A stretch of DNA of 64,000 nucleotides. Source: Astragalus membranaceus (taxonomy: Eukaryota; Streptophyta; Magnoliopsida; Fabales; Fabaceae). Below are positions 11,341-22,942 of this stretch, one piece after another; the first letter of the stretch is position 1, and every line of letters starts with the position of its first letter. A program made the position numbers and the translations under genes. The DNA lies in the NCBI GenBank assembly GCA_039519185.1, contig CM076848.1:60228778-60292777 (forward strand), in the 5' to 3' direction. A model generated the notes under the pieces. It was not told the origin of the DNA. It was given only the letters and a program-made list of their open reading frames with translations, and ran no database searches.

Positions 11341-11725
11341 TTATTTGAAAATGAAATATTTATTTATTTACTTTTATAGGTTTTTTTTTTGTAAAAGAAA
11401 TTAATAAAAAAAAGACGCAAAGAGAGTGTATGATAGTAAAATGGGGTGCAGTTAACAGAGAAGGGTGTTATATTACTAAAAGGGGGTAGGGAAAGCTGCA
11501 GCCCAACGCACATTTGGACTTGGCCCGCGTGCAAAACAGATTTGTTCACTAGGGGGGCGCTGTTTTATTAACAGTGGGGGTGTGAAAAAAACTATAAGCC
11601 CAATTTTCATTTTGGATTCAGGGCTTGCCAATCTGGGCTCGCAGGGGTGTAGTACTGAAAATAGGTGGGTGTAATTACTAATCTGATATTTTAATAAAAA
11701 AAATAAATAAATAAACAAAAGGACA

Positions 11726-11733
11726 TATAAAAG
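11726..11733 (+). promoter_or_regulatory. Putative LTR TATA box
   Basis: TATAAAAG is followed by about 400 bases of purine-rich, then GC-rich sequence, as expected of an LTR R-U5 or untranslated leader. It supports a plus orientation for this LTR. Confidence 0.45.
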
Positions 11734-13686
11734 GGAACAAACATTCAGACTAAACCTAATTTTTCCAATCCTCTCCTCCAGCAACCGCAACCATTTAGAA
11801 AGGAGAGAGAGAGTTTTGTGAGGAGAGAGAAATAAGAAAGGAAAACGCGAGACAGAGGGAGAGAAGAGAAAGGAAAGGAGAGCAGGAGGGAGAAGAAGAA
11901 CAGAGGTGGAGGAGGGATCGACGGCCCAGGGGGGTGCGTGCAGGGCCGGTCACTTCCAGGCGGGGGCGACGATCCTGGGGAGGGACGGCGGTGGTTACAG
12001 CACCATCACCCTCGACGGCGACGTGACAGCACCGGAGCAGAACGCGAACGGCGAAGTGCGTTTCCGGCGGAGGCTTCGAGAACGCGACAGTGACGGGGGG
12101 CACGGTGGTTGTTGCGGCGCCGACCACCACCTACGGTGGTCAGAATTCACAGCAGGTCCGATTCTACATCTCTCTCTTGTAACCCTTTTTTTATCTCCTT
12201 CTATCATCTTCTCTTCTATTTCTATTTTTTTGATTTGGTTTCTTTTTGTTCTTGCATAAAAAAAGATCTGTTTCTAACCTCTCATGCTCTCCTAAATTTT
12301 TTTTTAACCTTACTTCGTTTTTGATCTGAATCTGTCACGTTTTTTTTGTCAAAATATAATATTTCTTTTCGTTTATACTAAATCACCGACAAATCTTTTG
12401 CTTTAACAGTTACAACTATTCTAAGGTATAGTAAAAAGGAAACCGATCTAGTTGTTATGCGAAAAAAATGGAGTGCTGCTACTGCTTGCAAAAGAAAGTG
12501 GAGTTTGGACCTATTTTCGAATCGTATATTCACATTTTATAAACACTATTTCATATTTATTTTTTTTTTCTTATTCTGTTTCTAGCATGACAAAAAAAAG
12601 TGAAAACACACATACATACATAAAAGACCTAACCTGAATCTCCAGCTTCAGAAATTTTCCCCTTTTTTTTTCTGCCACTGTTGTTTGCTACTGTTTGTTA
12701 CTTGCTTTTTGGTGCCAAACACAGCAACTAAACTCCTCGGGAAAAATTGCACTTTACTCTGAGAATGTTGGTGGTGTGCACTGTATGTGAATCTCTGTGA
12801 CAATGGTTATCAAATCCTCTCCTCAATTTGGTTTTCGGGTTAGCACTTTATAGGAATTTTTTGGAACCGAAAATTAATGTTTTTGATTACTGATTAAATG
12901 CATTGTCTCTGGACAGCTAGTAGCTGACTCAGGGCTGACTCAACCTTCCCCCCTTTTTTAGCTGCTGATTTAAATTGGTGTTTTTTTTCCAGGTGCTTGG
13001 GCAGCTGGAGTAAGCTTGCTCTGCAAGCTCAGGAGCAGGAGAGAGGCGCGTACGGCTACTGTCATGGATTAGGGTCTTTTGGGCCTTTCTTCTTTTTTTT
13101 GTGACAGTTAGGTGTAGTAAAATTTTTTTTGGGCCCATTTGAGGCCTGTTTTGCTTTTTTTGGAATATGTTTGGGCCAAGTGTAACTAGATACTTTGTAA
13201 ATAAAGAATTTTTCACACACCTCCTGTTTTACTATTACTATTATTATTACTAAACCAAGGGAACTAAAAGGAAACGCAACAAAACATGTCGGACTAAACA
13301 CGATGAAAGAACGACGCGACGAATACGTGCACAAAACCGAATATTTTGTCATAGGAGCTTATTTTATTATACACGAGAAAAAAAACGAAAAAACACGAGA
13401 AAGCTAAAAACACCGACACAATGAATACACGTGCATCCCAAATATTTGCCAAAGGGATTTATGTTATTATTTTTCGTAAAAGAAAAAGTAAATAATAAAA
13501 AAATGCACCGATTAACATTGGGTGTTCACGGATGCCCCTCTGTGCTTACTTTCTTACGAGATAATACATAAAACCATGTTTTCTTGTATTATCAAAGTAA
13601 GGAATAAGTACAGATATGAACCTCAATTTTAATCGGTGAGATATGCACAATTGTCTTTTGACTGTTAAAGTTAAATGGGTAACCGT

Positions 13687-14665
13687 GCCAGAGCTGAACG
13701 GATAGCACGAACTTAGCACAAAACACATGCCAGGGGGAGACCGATAGCATGCAAATTAAAGGCAAATGCCAGTGCGAGACTGATAGCAGAAAATTAAAAA
13801 CAAATGCCAGGGCGAGACCGATAGCAGAAAATTAAAAACAAATGCCAGGGCGAGACCGATAGCCGAAAATTAAAAGCAAATGCCAGGGCGAGACCGATAG
13901 CAGAAAATTAAAAGCAAATGCCAAGGCTGAACCGTTAGCATGAAGAATTAAAAGACAGTGCCAGGGCTGAACCGTTAGCATAAAAAATGTAAAAGACAAT
14001 GCCAGGGCTGAACCGTTAGCAAGGGATTTTAAAAGACAAATGCCAGGGCTGAACCATTAGCATGAAATTTAAAAGACGAATGCCAGGGCTGAACCGATAG
14101 CAGAAAATTAAAAGCAAATGCCAGGGCTGAACCGTTAGCATGAAGAATTAAAAGACAGTGCCAGGACTGAACCGTTAGCATAAAAAATGTAAAAGACAAT
14201 GCCAGGGCTGAACCGTTAGCAAGAAAATTTAAAAGACAAATGCCAGGGCTGAACCGTTAGCATGAAATTTAAAAGACGAATGCCAGGGCTGAACCGTTAG
14301 CATGAAATTTAAAAGGACAAATGCCAGGGCTGAACCGTTAGCAAGAAATTTAAAAGACGAATGCCAGGGCTGAACCGCTAGCATGGAATTTAAAAGGACA
14401 AATGCCAGGGCTGAATCGTTAGCATGAAAAATTAAAAGACAGTGCCAGAGCTGAACCGTTAGCATGAAATTTAAACGACGAATGCCAGGGCTGAACCGTT
14501 AGCATGAAATTTAAAAGGACAAATGCCAGGGCTGAACCGTTAGCATGAAAACTTAAAAGACAGTGCCAGGGCTGAACCGTTAGCATGAAATTTAAAAGAC
14601 GAATGCCAGGGTTGAACCGTTAGCATGAAATTTAAAAGGACAAATGCCAGGGCTGAACCGTTAGC
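13687..14665. repeat. Minisatellite of ~38-46 bp units
   Basis: More than twenty units have the form 'gccagggctgaaccgttagc' plus 'atgaaatttaaaagacaaat'. The left part uses a 'gcgagaccgatagc' variant with shorter spacers and the right part a 'gctgaaccgttagc' variant, so at least two subfamilies spread in blocks. Minus-strand open frames across it are only the repeat in frame. Tandem arrays of this kind are known in Ogre/Tat untranslated regions. Confidence 0.9.
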
Positions 14666-15695
14666 AATAAATTTAAATGATTTGCTTACTTGTGAATGTG
14701 TTTGTTTCGGTATTAGAACCATTGCTGCGAACTAATGACCTTTGACCGATCAAACTTTCGTCTATTTCCCATCTTCTTTGCGAACCATGTCGACCTTTCT
14801 TAATATTGATCCCTTTTTGACTGGATGCATTCTCCTTGGACCTCGTGCAAACTTGCTTGGGACGCATTGTGACCTTTGGGTTTTATCGCCTTTGTAGTGA
14901 AAGGCGTGGATTTACTCTCCTAAATTGATAGTCAACTGAGCTTTTTGCTTTTTTTTTTGCCTTTTTTTTCTTTTTATCAGTTTTTTTATGGCATTTTTCT
15001 TCTTTTTTTATCAATTGTTAAAGTGTTACTGACATACTCGTCTTGAAGTTTGCCAGACTTAAGCCATTTTACTTGAGACATAAGTTAATGGATCAATCAT
15101 GAATGCAAGAACAAAAGAATCAACTAAGCGAATCAATTATGAATGCAAGAATACATGAATGCAGAAACAATTGAACAATAGGCAAGAATGATTTGTCATT
15201 GGCTAGAAAGAAGAAGTACAAAAAAAAAAGGCAAAGTGGTCGTGGGCAAAGAACTCCACGCAAATCTTGCCCCATTATGAGTTGGTCGATCCCCCATCTG
15301 CTGACCCTCTTGAAACCCCCAATGCGACTACTTGAGTGGATTCTGATGCAGTCATAGGAACCATATTGCCCCGGTGTAAGCGTGCTCATTGAGTTCCTCT
15401 GCCGTTCATGCCCCTTGTTTCTTCTTTTTTTTTCGCCTTAATTTTTGTCTAAACCGCCCTTTTGGGTTTTCGATCTAGCAGGCTTTGTTGACCCTAATTT
15501 TTGCCTAGACCGCCCTTTCGGATTTTCGATCTACCGGGTCTTTATTATCCCTGATTTTCGCCTAAACTGCCCTTTTGGGTTTTCAATTTAGCGGGATTCT
15601 CTTTTATTTGCCCCTAATTTCTGCCTAGACCGCCCTTTTCGGGTTTTCAATCTAGCAGGGCCTTTTATTCTCTTCTTTGTTCTCTCTCTTTTTTT
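14666..15695 (-). mobile_element. Ogre-type element 3' untranslated region
   Basis: This lies directly downstream of the Ogre integrase stop (minus strand). It contains four ~64-bp repeats at about 15425-15665, each with a 'gggcggtctaggc' core preceded by 'gaaaacccgaaaa'-type sequence, which I associate with the Ogre 3' region. I see no gene: the minus-strand frame 15120-15389 has no recognisable domain. Confidence 0.6.
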
Positions 15696-17396
15696 TCAGG
15701 CATAAAATTTCTTGACAGCGTCTGAGTTTATTGGCTTCGGAAGCTCATGTCCTTCACTGTCGGTCAATACTAGGGCTCCACCCGGAAACGCATGCTTGAC
15801 CACATAAGGGCCATCATAGTTGGGTACCCACTTACCACGAGCATCTTCTTGATGTGGCAGCAGTTTCTTCAGAACCAGGTCTCCTGGTTGAAACTCTCTC
15901 GGACGTACTTTCTTGTTGAAGGCCCTAGCCATCCGACTTTGATACAACTGCACATGACAAATGGCTGCCAATCTCTTCTCCTCAATCATATTCAGCTGTT
16001 CAAATCGAGCTTTTACCCATTCTGACTCTTCTAGGTCTGCCTCCATTAAAACCCTCAAGGACGGTATTTCAACTTCAATGGGGGACACAGCTTCCATTCC
16101 ATATACCAAAGAAAATGGCGTTGCCCCAATGCTGGATCGTATGTTAGTGCGGTAAGCATGTAGGGCGTAGGGTAACATCTCGTGCCAATCCTTATAATTA
16201 ACCACCATTTTGGCGACGATCTTCTTAATGTTCTTATTTGCTGCTTCTACTGCACCATTCATTTGGGGTCTATATGGAGTTGAGTTGTGATGTTTGATTT
16301 TGAAGTTTTCGCATAGTCTTTGTATCTCGGAGCCATTGAGGTTGGGAGCATTGTCCGTGATTATCCTTTCAGGAATCCCATATCGACAGATGATGTCTCT
16401 CTTCAAGAACCTGGCAAACACTTTTTGGGAAATACTAGCATATGAGGATGCTTCTACCCACTTGGTGAAGTAGTCAATTGCCACTAGTATGAACCGATGC
16501 CCATTGGATGCTTTTGGATTAATCGGCCCAATCACATCGATTTCCCACATAGAAAACGGCCAATGACTTGTTAGGTTATGCAGAGGAAAAGGAGGTGTGT
16601 TGATCCTGTCGGCATACAACTGACATTTGAGGCACTTTCTCACATGGGCTATACAATCAGCTTCCATGGTGGTCCAATAAAACCCACTTCTCATGACTTT
16701 GCGGGTCATCATGTGTTCATTTGCATGCGTTCCACAGATACCCTCATGTACCTCAGTCATGATCTTTCGGGCCTCTCGTGCATCTACACATCTCAACAAA
16801 GTACCATCTTGACTTCGCTTGTAAAGTATTTCTCCGCTTAAGAAGAAATTCATTGCCAGCCTTCTAATTGTTTTTTTGTTTACATCACTTGCACTGGTTG
16901 GGTATTCACCATGTTGGATGTACTGTTTTATATCATAGAACCATGGTTTGCTATCTGGCTCTTCTTCTTCCACATTTGCACAATATGCCGGTTCATTCTT
17001 AACCTCTATACAGATAGGTTGGACCTCAGCATTGACATTCAGCTTAAACATCGCTGCTAGGGTGGCCAAAGCATCAGCAAATTGGTTCTTATCTCGCGCC
17101 AGATGAGTGAAAGTCACCTCTTCAAAATTTTCCACCAGCTGAGTCAGATGCTTTTGATAAGGCACTAGCTTTGGGTCCTTGGTTTGCCACTCACCCTTTA
17201 CTTGGTAAATGATGAGGGCTGAATCCCCGAACACATCTAATCTTTTCACGCCTAGGTCAATTTCCACCTGCAGGCCATTTGCACATGCCTCATACTCAGC
17301 AATATTGTTGGTGCATTCAAAGCTCAGCTTGATGGCAACGGGATATTGTTTGCCCTCTGGTGAAATCACTACTACCCCAACGCCATTTTCATACAT
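15696..17396 (-). pseudogene. Ogre/Tat-type RNase H and integrase
   Basis: A 566-codon open frame on the minus strand. The first ~120 residues are RNase H-like: TNNIAEYEAC, the aspartate in VFGDSALIIYQV, and LARDKNQFADALA. Residues ~205-260 hold the integrase HHCC zinc-binding region, ending in RKCLKCQLYAD. The DDE core follows, with WEIDVIGP, IITDNAPN and GAVEAANKNIKK, then a C-terminal tail with GPYVV. Integrase would insert the element's cDNA into the chromosome. This part is uninterrupted, but the RNase H start and the upstream RT are broken (see 17397-18279). The frame ends KKFYA, then a stop. It belongs with the RT pieces at 17397-18279 and 20528-20692. Confidence 0.88.
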
Positions 17397-18279
17397 ATTG
17401 ACTGCTGCCTGCTCTTTTCCCGAAGTGTCGTGTTATCCTAGCATTGCACCCATGGATGTTGGCAACACAGTTATGTACAAAATCAATGGTCGACCTGGTG
17501 TAGGTGGAGCCAAAACTGAGGGTTTGACAAGTAGTACTTTATTTTGTCAAAGGCTTCCTGACATTTCTCGTCCCATTTACCTGGTTGGTTCTTTCTTAGC
17601 AGCTTGAATATAGGTTCACACGTGCTAGTCAAATTGGCAATGAACCTAGCAATGTAGTTGAGCCTCCCCAAAAAGCTCCTCACTTCATGCTCGCTTTTGG
17701 GAGCAGGCATCTCCTAAATAGATTTTATCTTATCAGGGTCCACCCTTATCCCATCCCTACTTACAATGAATCCAAGTAGCTTTCCTGAAGATGCCCCAAA
17801 CACACACTTGTTGGGGTTTAATCGCACCTTGTATTTTCTGAGTCTTTCAAACAGCTTCCGTAGCACTCCGACATGGCTTTCCTCTTCTTGAGACTTTGCG
17901 ACCATGTCGTCCACATAGACCTCAATCTCTTTATGCATCATATCATGAAAAAGGGCAACCATGGCACGCTGGTACGTTGCCCCAGCATTTTTCAAACCGA
18001 AAGGCATCACCCGATAGCAAAAGGTTCCCCATGCAGTAATGAATGTCGTCTATTCTTTATCTTCAGCATTCATGGGGATTTGATTGTATCCAGAATAACC
18101 GTCCATGAATGAGAAACGGTGGTTCTTGGCAGTATTGTCGACAAGTAAATCAATGTGAGGAAGTGGGAAATTGTCCTTGGGACTGGCCTGGTTTAGATCT
18201 CGATAATCCACACACATCCTGACTTTCCCATCCTTTTTGGGTACTGGAACAATGTTAGCTACCCATTCTGGATGTAATG
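17397..18279 (-). pseudogene. Ogre/Tat-type reverse transcriptase, central and C-terminal part, broken
   Basis: The minus strand shows PVPKKDGKVRMCVDYRDLN, the palm with MPFGLKNAGATYQR, the catalytic YVDD in IEVYVDDMVAK, and the thumb with LNPNKCVFG. A stop replaces a codon just upstream of the MPFGL block (about 18050), another is at about 17711, and a frame change separates 17483-17710 from the RNase H frame. RT would copy the RNA into DNA; this copy cannot. The N-terminal part is displaced to 20528-20692 by the solo LTR at 18280-20527. Confidence 0.85.
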
Positions 18280-20527
18280 TGTAACACCCTAAAATATTTA
18301 ATTAATTTATTTAATTAAGTATTTAGGGATTTATTTTAATTAATTGAATATAATTTAATTAAGCGAAATTATATTAAATAAAAAATTGTGTAAGTGGTAT
18401 TAGGAGATGGAGGCGCCAATTAGCTAGACTTGGGCTTAAGTGAAAAGCCCAAGCCCGTGATCCATGTGATATGCAAAGTGGTGAGGTCTTGTGAGGCTAG
18501 GGTTTTGGTGTTAGCATTCGAAAATTAAGAAAAAGAGAATAGAGAGAAAGAGTGAGAAGGTCGTAGAGAGGAGAAGAGAAAGGAGAAGGGCGCGAGTTCA
18601 AGGAGGAGGAAGGGGCGTGATCTGTTGCTGTGGTTCTGCTCGTGTCTGTCTCTAGGACTTCTATTCTTCAGATTCAAGGTAAGGGTGAGCGTTTCGATTC
18701 AATATAATTGGGTATGTGATTGGGGTTTTGTGGGGTTTTGGTGTTGTGATGATTTTCGATATGTATATGTTAAAATGGATAAAGGATTGGATTAATTGTG
18801 GTGTTATTTTGATGAATTGTTGGTGTTGACATGCGATTTACCATATGAGATGATTAGATGAATTTCGTTTTTGGTGAATTTGGTGTGGTTATTATCGATT
18901 CCATGTGTATAGTGATGAGAACATATGAATGGGTAAAATTGGAATTGAATTAGGGGATGTTATAGTTAATTGAGTATGTGAGACTTATGTGGTGATTGAG
19001 TGATATGCTTATAATTATTCGAATAGCACTAAGAAATTGAGAATAAAAGAAAATGTTGCTGTTTATCAATTGATAGTGTTGCTGTTAGCTGTTTATCAAT
19101 TGATAGCGTTGCTGGTTGCTGTTTATCAAATAAAATGTTGCTGTACATCAATTAATAGTGTTGCTGTTTACTGTTCATCAAAAAGAATGTTGCTGTCTGC
19201 CAGAAAATAAGTCACTGCCCTGCCGTTATTTTTATACATGAGTTGCTGTTTTTATGAAGAAAATGTGCTGCTCTTTTATAAAAAAATGAAGCGCTGTTTT
19301 CTTTTATGTGTAATCGTGCTGTTTTGCTACTGTTGCGCGCCTTCTGCCAGTTTGCGCCCCATTGGCGCGCCAGTAGCGCGCCACGCGTGAAGTCACTGAA
19401 AAATTCTGCCATCCTGCGCGCCAGTTGCGCGTAAGTTGCGCGCCACGCGTGAAGTCACTGAAAGAATCTGCTATCCCGCGCGCCAGTCGCGCGTAAGTCG
19501 CGCGCCGCGCGCAGCCCCTGTTTATTACTGTTCTTGCAATTTAAAATGTGATGTTTTTCCACTTTGCAAAGATGATGTTTTTTTTTTATTTAAATGTGAT
19601 GTTTCCTAAGCATGAGAATGAGATGTTTGTCCCAAAAATTTAAATATGTTGTTACTTAAAATTTAAAGGTGTTGTTACTCCAATTTTGAATGTGAAGTTT
19701 GTGATGATGTTGTAATAATATTGTGATGGTTATGACGAGTACACTCTATGAGTGTTTTATGACGACGATGACGAGTACTCCAGGTGAGTGATTTGGTGAT
19801 TGCACATGTGTCCATAGTGTCTCATTGCATATGCATATTATGACAAATAGGCTTCGGCCTCTTATTGACGTAAAACAGTGACGATGTGCCCATAGTGGCT
19901 TATTTATGACGAGATTGGTACCATCATGCATATACCCAGGCGTGGGTTGCATTTTCATGCGCATACATGTTTATGACTGGTGATATGATTTATGACTTGG
20001 GTTCGCGTGTAGTGACGATGAGGTTGATGATAATGATGACGTTGTGTGACGGCTTACTCATATTTCTCTATTATATGCTTGATTATATTTTGTTGAAATT
20101 CTCACCCCTTCTGCTTGGAATGTTGCTCTGTTGTGGCAACGCTGCAGGTAACTGCGAGTGAAGGTCCTGCTGCCTTCGTTTATAGCCATTGGGATGTTTG
20201 TCGAGTCGCTCTGATACTGTGACACCTAGGGGGCGTGGTTGAAGTTGTCATTTAAATAATAATTTGTTTAGTGTTTGTATTGATGACGTGACACGTGTTT
20301 GAGTGGTACTTAGTGAGTGTTGTTTTTATTCCACTGTGACGTAACTCTTGGAGTTTAATTTTTTTTTTGACGGGTGATGATGTTGCGCAAACCTTAATGA
20401 GTGCAAGTTGACGGGTTTTGCTAAAGACGATGTGGCATTTCCTTTCTATCATTTAAATTAATTTTTGCGAAAAAGATTTACTCTGATAAGTGACGTGTAA
20501 ATTATGGGGTAGAAAGGGGGTGTTACA
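18280..20527 (+). mobile_element. Tekay-like solo LTR in the Ogre RT, TSD TAATG
   Basis: A 2,248-bp LTR starts TGTAACACCC and ends GGGGTGTTACA, with TAATG at 18275-18279 and again at 20528-20532. RT coding resumes on the far side. With no internal sequence, it arose by LTR-LTR recombination. It is related to, but clearly diverged from, the Tekay-2 LTRs: the termini and the leader around 18400-18660 are similar and the middle is different. Confidence 0.92.
19318..19520. repeat. GCGCGCC-type palindromic block in solo LTR
   Basis: Repeated GCGCGCC, TTGCGCGT and CCACGCGTGAAGTCACTG words. It occupies roughly the position that GGCGCC blocks hold in the other Tekay-like LTRs, but with a different palindrome. 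Confidence 0.7.
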
Positions 20528-20692
20528 TAATGAGACCTCTAAGAATCCCGCCTCCCACTGTTTGGTCACCTCTTCTTTGATTTTCAAGGACATGTCCGGA
20601 TGCATCTTTCTCAGTTTCTGTTTCTTTGGCTTTATATCTGGGAAGAGAGGAAAATTATGTGCTGTATGAACTCTTTTGTGGTGTGTCTTGAT
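20528..20692 (-). pseudogene. Ogre RT N-terminal fragment
   Basis: This continues the pol frame beyond the solo LTR: on the minus strand it reads PKKQKLRKMHPDMSLKIKEE, then a WEAGF motif that joins the RT core. It fades near 20690, where unrelated sequence begins, so the protease and gag part of this element is missing here. Confidence 0.75.
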
Positions 20693-21888
20693 GTTAAGGC
20701 TAATTGTATTGTAAAAATGGTTTTGCTGATTATTTAAGTTGTTACTATGTTGATAACATGCAATAATGTTTCGATTACTCTGAGTAATGACGTCCCCGCT
20801 TAAATATGTTAAGTTTCCATTCCCTTGACTTGTAACTGTTTTCTATTGAAGGGCTAAATTTGCTATATTGCTACCAATCAACTTATGCATGTTAGTCGGC
20901 TAATCTTTCTTTACTCTGTGTCCCTGATTATTTTTGACACGCAGTGATTGTGAGTTTAGAGTCCTCATGAATTATTTTCTAATTCCCATGCTTCTTGAAG
21001 TTGACATTGAGCGCTTGAATTTTTAGACAAAATCTTTTTGGTTATTGCCTCCTGATTTACACTGTGTGGTTTTGTAACCTGGGAAGTAAGGAGATTCCTG
21101 AAAATGTTTTTGAAACATCTATTAAACAATTTTACGGTTGGATACCGACTTTGGCATTGGAAATTATTTTTAATAAATGGACACTGACCTGGTATAAAGT
21201 TTTTACTGATGGTACAGTGTGCACTGTCTTGACTGCTGTAAATGATAAAGTTTTGGTTTGAAAGCTACAACTATTGTCTTCCCCTACTTCTACAACCCCG
21301 TGAGATGATTTTGAAAAGTGGACTATATTTTATGTTGTTGTTAGTATCCCATGTATTTTACTCTATTTGGCCTTTTGCTTAATTTCCCTCAACATGTGAT
21401 GTTTCCAATTCCGAACCTTTGCGAACTATTTCGTGACCGTGAGCTGTAATTTCCTACGCTGAATTCTCCCTGATTTTGTTTTAGCTGTTGCACTCTTCAT
21501 AATGGGTGCTACGTGATTTTGAGAGACCTTAAACATTTAAAATGTGCACTGGCACTGTTTTTGCACTTCCTTGAGTTAGCTTTTACTGTCATATGTTCTT
21601 GGGGATACCTTATTCAAACTAGTTAAGCTAACGAGAAAATCAATTCCTATAACGTGCCTTATTTTCCGTGTCGAAAATTCTAAATAAGTATTTTGTGCAT
21701 GTGTGTGGTTGTACATTTCGTATATGTGCCTTTAACTATAAATAGAAATCGCCTGTACCGAGTCTTCGTGATTTGTGTTAGTAGTTATATTTCTAATCCA
21801 GTATATACCACGTGAAGCTTGATATGGTGCGCTTGAGTCTTTATGATAAATTTCCTTTTGGTTGCTTCTTCCTGAGTAGTTTTGAAAA
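20693..21888. other. No recognisable gene
   Basis: AT-rich sequence without a convincing reading frame; the 65-codon frame at 21064-21261 matches nothing I know. A TATAAATA-like word is near 21738. It could be LTR or leader of an Ogre-type element, or host spacer. Confidence 0.4.
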
Positions 21889-22533
21889 GGTTTAAATAGT
21901 TTTTACCCCCTGCAAATATACCCATTATCCATTTACCCCCTGCAAAAAAAAATGTTTAAAAAACACCTTGTAAAATGTAACGTTATCCAGTTACCCCCCT
22001 GCTGTTAACTTTTCTGTTAAAAAAATGTAAAATGTAATTTTATCCAGTTACCCCCCTGACGTCAGTGCCACGTGTCACCATATTATTGGGCCTCTGTGAC
22101 ACGTGGCACTGACGTGCCACGTCAGCATCTATGTCAACAGTGCCACGTCAGCAACCAATGGATGGCTGCCACGTGGCACTACTTATATCACTCAAAAATA
22201 AATAATTTTGTCCCCAATGAGTGTTGAACCTGTGACCAGTCACTCACACACACACCCCCTAACCACTGAGCTACATTAGTATTTGTGTTTAATAGATCAC
22301 CTATGTATATATTACAACATTAAAACGAAAATTAAAAAAAAAACCCAGCTTCAACATCATCATCATCATCATCTGGACAAGCTTCTTCACAAACACAAAA
22401 TCGAACACAACGCAAACGCAAAAAACCAGGATAAAATCATTATCATCATCTGGACAAGCTTCATTTACATTATGAGTGGATCTTGCATCTGGACGCAAAC
22501 GCAAAAAAAAAACCCAGCTACATTTATCATCAT
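21889..22533. mobile_element. Long-TIR Mutator-like element, truncated (MULE copy 1)
   Basis: It starts GGTTTAAATAG and matches the right half of the complete element at 42014-43690 in reverse complement, including the CACGTG-rich TIR and the interior with 'acgcaaacgcaaaa' words. It stops dead at 22533, where the Cassandra LTR begins, and its second TIR is absent. The 9 bases before it (TTTTGAAAA) would be one half of a target duplication whose partner is not in the window. Confidence 0.8.
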
Positions 22534-22942
22534 TGTGACATCCGTGGCTGATGAGGGCGGGGAGTGATCGCCGGTGCCCAAAAAGTTGGCACGGCAAAGA
22601 GCGGCTCCTGGCAGCTTCTAGGCGAAGGGACACGTGAATGAACTGAATACACACCGAAATGAGAGGGATCCTGAGGCTGTGCAGGTATGGGACTGTATAG
22701 TTGAAGGAAGGCTTAAAAGAGTTGATTTGGACTACCTATACCAACAAGATGCATCTTCTTTTCGGGAGCCCTTCCCATAAGAACTCCATAGTTAAGCGTG
22801 CTTGACTTGGAGTAGTAGTGGGATGGGTGACCTTCTGGGAAGTTTCCTAGAAAGCATGCAAGTGAGGACAACGCATGCTGGAAAGACACGTGTTGGTTTG
22901 TGGGGGAAGTTTACAGTTCTGAAAGCAGTCTGGGATGTTACA
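22534..22942 (+). mobile_element. Cassandra LTR (TRIM with 5S rRNA domain)
   Basis: A 409-bp LTR begins TGTGACATCC and ends GGATGTTACA and carries a 5S rRNA-like sequence, the defining trait of Cassandra. Left flank (ATCAT) and right flank (CTTGT) differ, so there is no target duplication. The left neighbour is a broken MULE and the right neighbour a broken gag. A solo LTR from a simple insertion would have matching flanks; this one sits at the junction of the inversion described in the findings. Confidence 0.85.
22728..22853 (+). other. 5S rRNA-like Pol III promoter domain in Cassandra LTR
   Basis: AGTTAAGCGTGCTTG (22790-22804) and GGATGGGTGACC (22821-22832) correspond to the internal control regions of plant 5S rRNA, with CCCATAAGAACTCC upstream and CTGGGAAGT downstream. 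The 5' third is diverged and the 3' end of 5S is not kept, so this is not a functional 5S gene. In Cassandra it is thought to act as a promoter. Confidence 0.88.

Larger units (their letters stand above)
10498..13686 (+). mobile_element. LTR-like sequence of a Tat/Ogre-type element inserted into Athila A
   Basis: Athila protease sequence stops exactly where TGCCGTGACC begins. The next segment, with GGAGTCGCCACC, GGTCTGCGTAACC and GGGAGTCGGTTATGC, matches what I recall as the start of Tat/Ogre-type LTRs. A plus-strand TATAAAAG at 11726-11733 is followed by a purine-rich then GC-rich leader-like stretch (11800-12150). Three hairpin repeats lie at 10936-11340. I could not find the right end or a target duplication, and the adjoining Ogre pol is on the opposite strand, so the right border is only where the minisatellite starts. 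Short open frames here look incidental. Confidence 0.5.

Noticed and set aside
21064..21261. 65-codon frame between Ogre RT remnant and MULE
   Set aside because: No recognisable domain, AT-rich surroundings, no promoter or homologous copy in the window.
22728..22853. Genuine 5S rRNA gene
   Set aside because: The 5' third is diverged, the 3' end is missing, and it lies between LTR termini; it is the 5S-derived domain of Cassandra.
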